Assembly (NCBI RefSeq): GCF_000225525.1
Contig: NZ_AGBF01000029.1
Coordinates: 1 to 58,541 of the forward strand
DNA: 58,541 nt
Source of the DNA: Streptomyces zinciresistens K42
GTDB taxonomy: Bacteria; Actinomycetota; Actinomycetes; Streptomycetales; Streptomycetaceae
Direction: 5' to 3'
In this document: piece after piece, positions 58,174 through 58,541 of the stretch
Position numbering within the stretch: position 1 is the first letter of the stretch
How the letters are laid out: the number at the start of each line of letters is the position of its first letter
The notes under the pieces: generated by a model
Database searches by the model: none
The model's input: the letters and a program-made list of their open reading frames with translations, nothing else
What the model was told of the DNA's origin: nothing
Position numbers and translations under genes: made by a program

Positions 58174-58541
58174 CTACTTGACCTCGACGGAGGCGCCGGC
58201 GCCCTCAAGGGACTCCTTGGCCTTCTGCGCGGCCTCCTTGTTGACCTTCTCCAGAACCGGCTTCGGCGCACCGTCGACCAGGTCCTTGGCCTCCTTCAGG
58301 CCGAGGGAGGTCAGCTCGCGCACGACCTTGATGACCTGGATCTTCTTCTCGCCGGCGCCGGTGAGGACGACGTCGAACTCGTCCTGCTCCTCGACGGCCT
58401 CGGCCGGGGCGCCCGGGGCGCCGGGGGCGGCGACGGCGACCGCGGCGGCGGCGGTGACGTCGAACTTCTCCTCGAACGCCTTCACGAACTCGGAGAGCTG
58501 GATGAGGGTCATGCCCTCGAACTCGGCGAGCAGTTCGTCCT
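58174..58541 (-). CDS. rplL: Ribosomal protein bL12 (L7/L12), 5' end beyond the window
   Basis: 121 residues are visible, about six missing at the N-terminus. The N-terminal dimerisation helix region ([20 protein letters not shown]) is followed by the flexible Ala/Gly/Pro hinge ([20 protein letters not shown]) and the C-terminal factor-binding domain ([40 protein letters not shown]). L12 forms the stalk that recruits EF-Tu and EF-G. It lies upstream of rpoB in the same direction, presumably after rplJ outside the window, with hairpins and a private rpoB promoter in between. Confidence 0.97.
   Translation of the reverse strand, partial: DELLAEFEGMTLIQLSEFVKAFEEKFDVTAAAAVAVAAPGAPGAPAEAVEEQDEFDVVLTGAGEKKIQVIKVVRELTSLGLKEAKDLVDGAPKPVLEKVNKEAAQKAKESLEGAGASVEVK

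Overview
This window is a piece of a high-GC actinobacterial chromosome, almost certainly Streptomyces or a very close relative. Codons end overwhelmingly in G or C. The ribosomal proteins, EF-Tu, EF-G and RNA polymerase subunits have Streptomyces-type lengths and termini. A LacI/GH3 pair and an XRE-DUF397-ATPase cassette are typical accessory genes of the genus. No rRNA, tRNA, CRISPR array, insertion sequence or prophage gene was found.

Left third (1-23 kb), mixed strands. It holds a SAM-dependent methyltransferase, then a divergent LacI-type repressor and an intracellular GH3 beta-xylosidase-like enzyme with a strong promoter carrying two operator-like repeats. Next comes the tRNA t6A block: tsaB, rimI, tsaD and a coupled 87-residue protein, with tsaE about 1 kb away beside an alpha/beta hydrolase and alanine racemase (alr). 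Cell-wall and cofactor genes follow: L,D-transpeptidase, acpS, NAD(P)HX repair enzyme, glmS, coaA and glmM. Between them sit a frameshifted Rpn-like nuclease gene and an ATPase/XRE/DUF397 regulatory cassette whose last gene overlaps the tail of glmS. At least ten genes here have a TANNNT-like hexamer 5-7 nt before the start codon and no Shine-Dalgarno sequence, suggesting leaderless transcripts.

Right two thirds (23-58.5 kb), nearly all on the minus strand. In transcription order, starting from the right edge: rplL (partial), rpoB, rpoC, a DUF1707 membrane protein, the str group (rpsL, rpsG, fusA, tuf), the S10 group (rpsJ to rpsQ), the spc group (rplN to rplO, then secY-adk-map), the alpha group (infA, rpmJ, rpsM, rpsK, rpoA, rplQ; no rpsD), truA, and rplM-rpsI. 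The junctions carry long, often perfect hairpins: tuf end, rpsQ/rplN, rpsN/rpsH, rplO/secY, rpsK/rpoA, rplQ/truA, rpsI end and rpoC end. The tuf gene lies directly upstream of rpsJ.

The most interesting signal is a roughly 28-nt element present once in the rpsJ leader and once in the rpsL leader. It forms a perfect six-pair hairpin. In one frame it encodes the same nine residues (DTPDRVGRR) in both leaders; both base differences there are synonymous. In that frame each leader ORF ends at, or 6 nt before, the start codon of the ribosomal gene. This suggests a shared leader-peptide or RNA control of two ribosomal operons.
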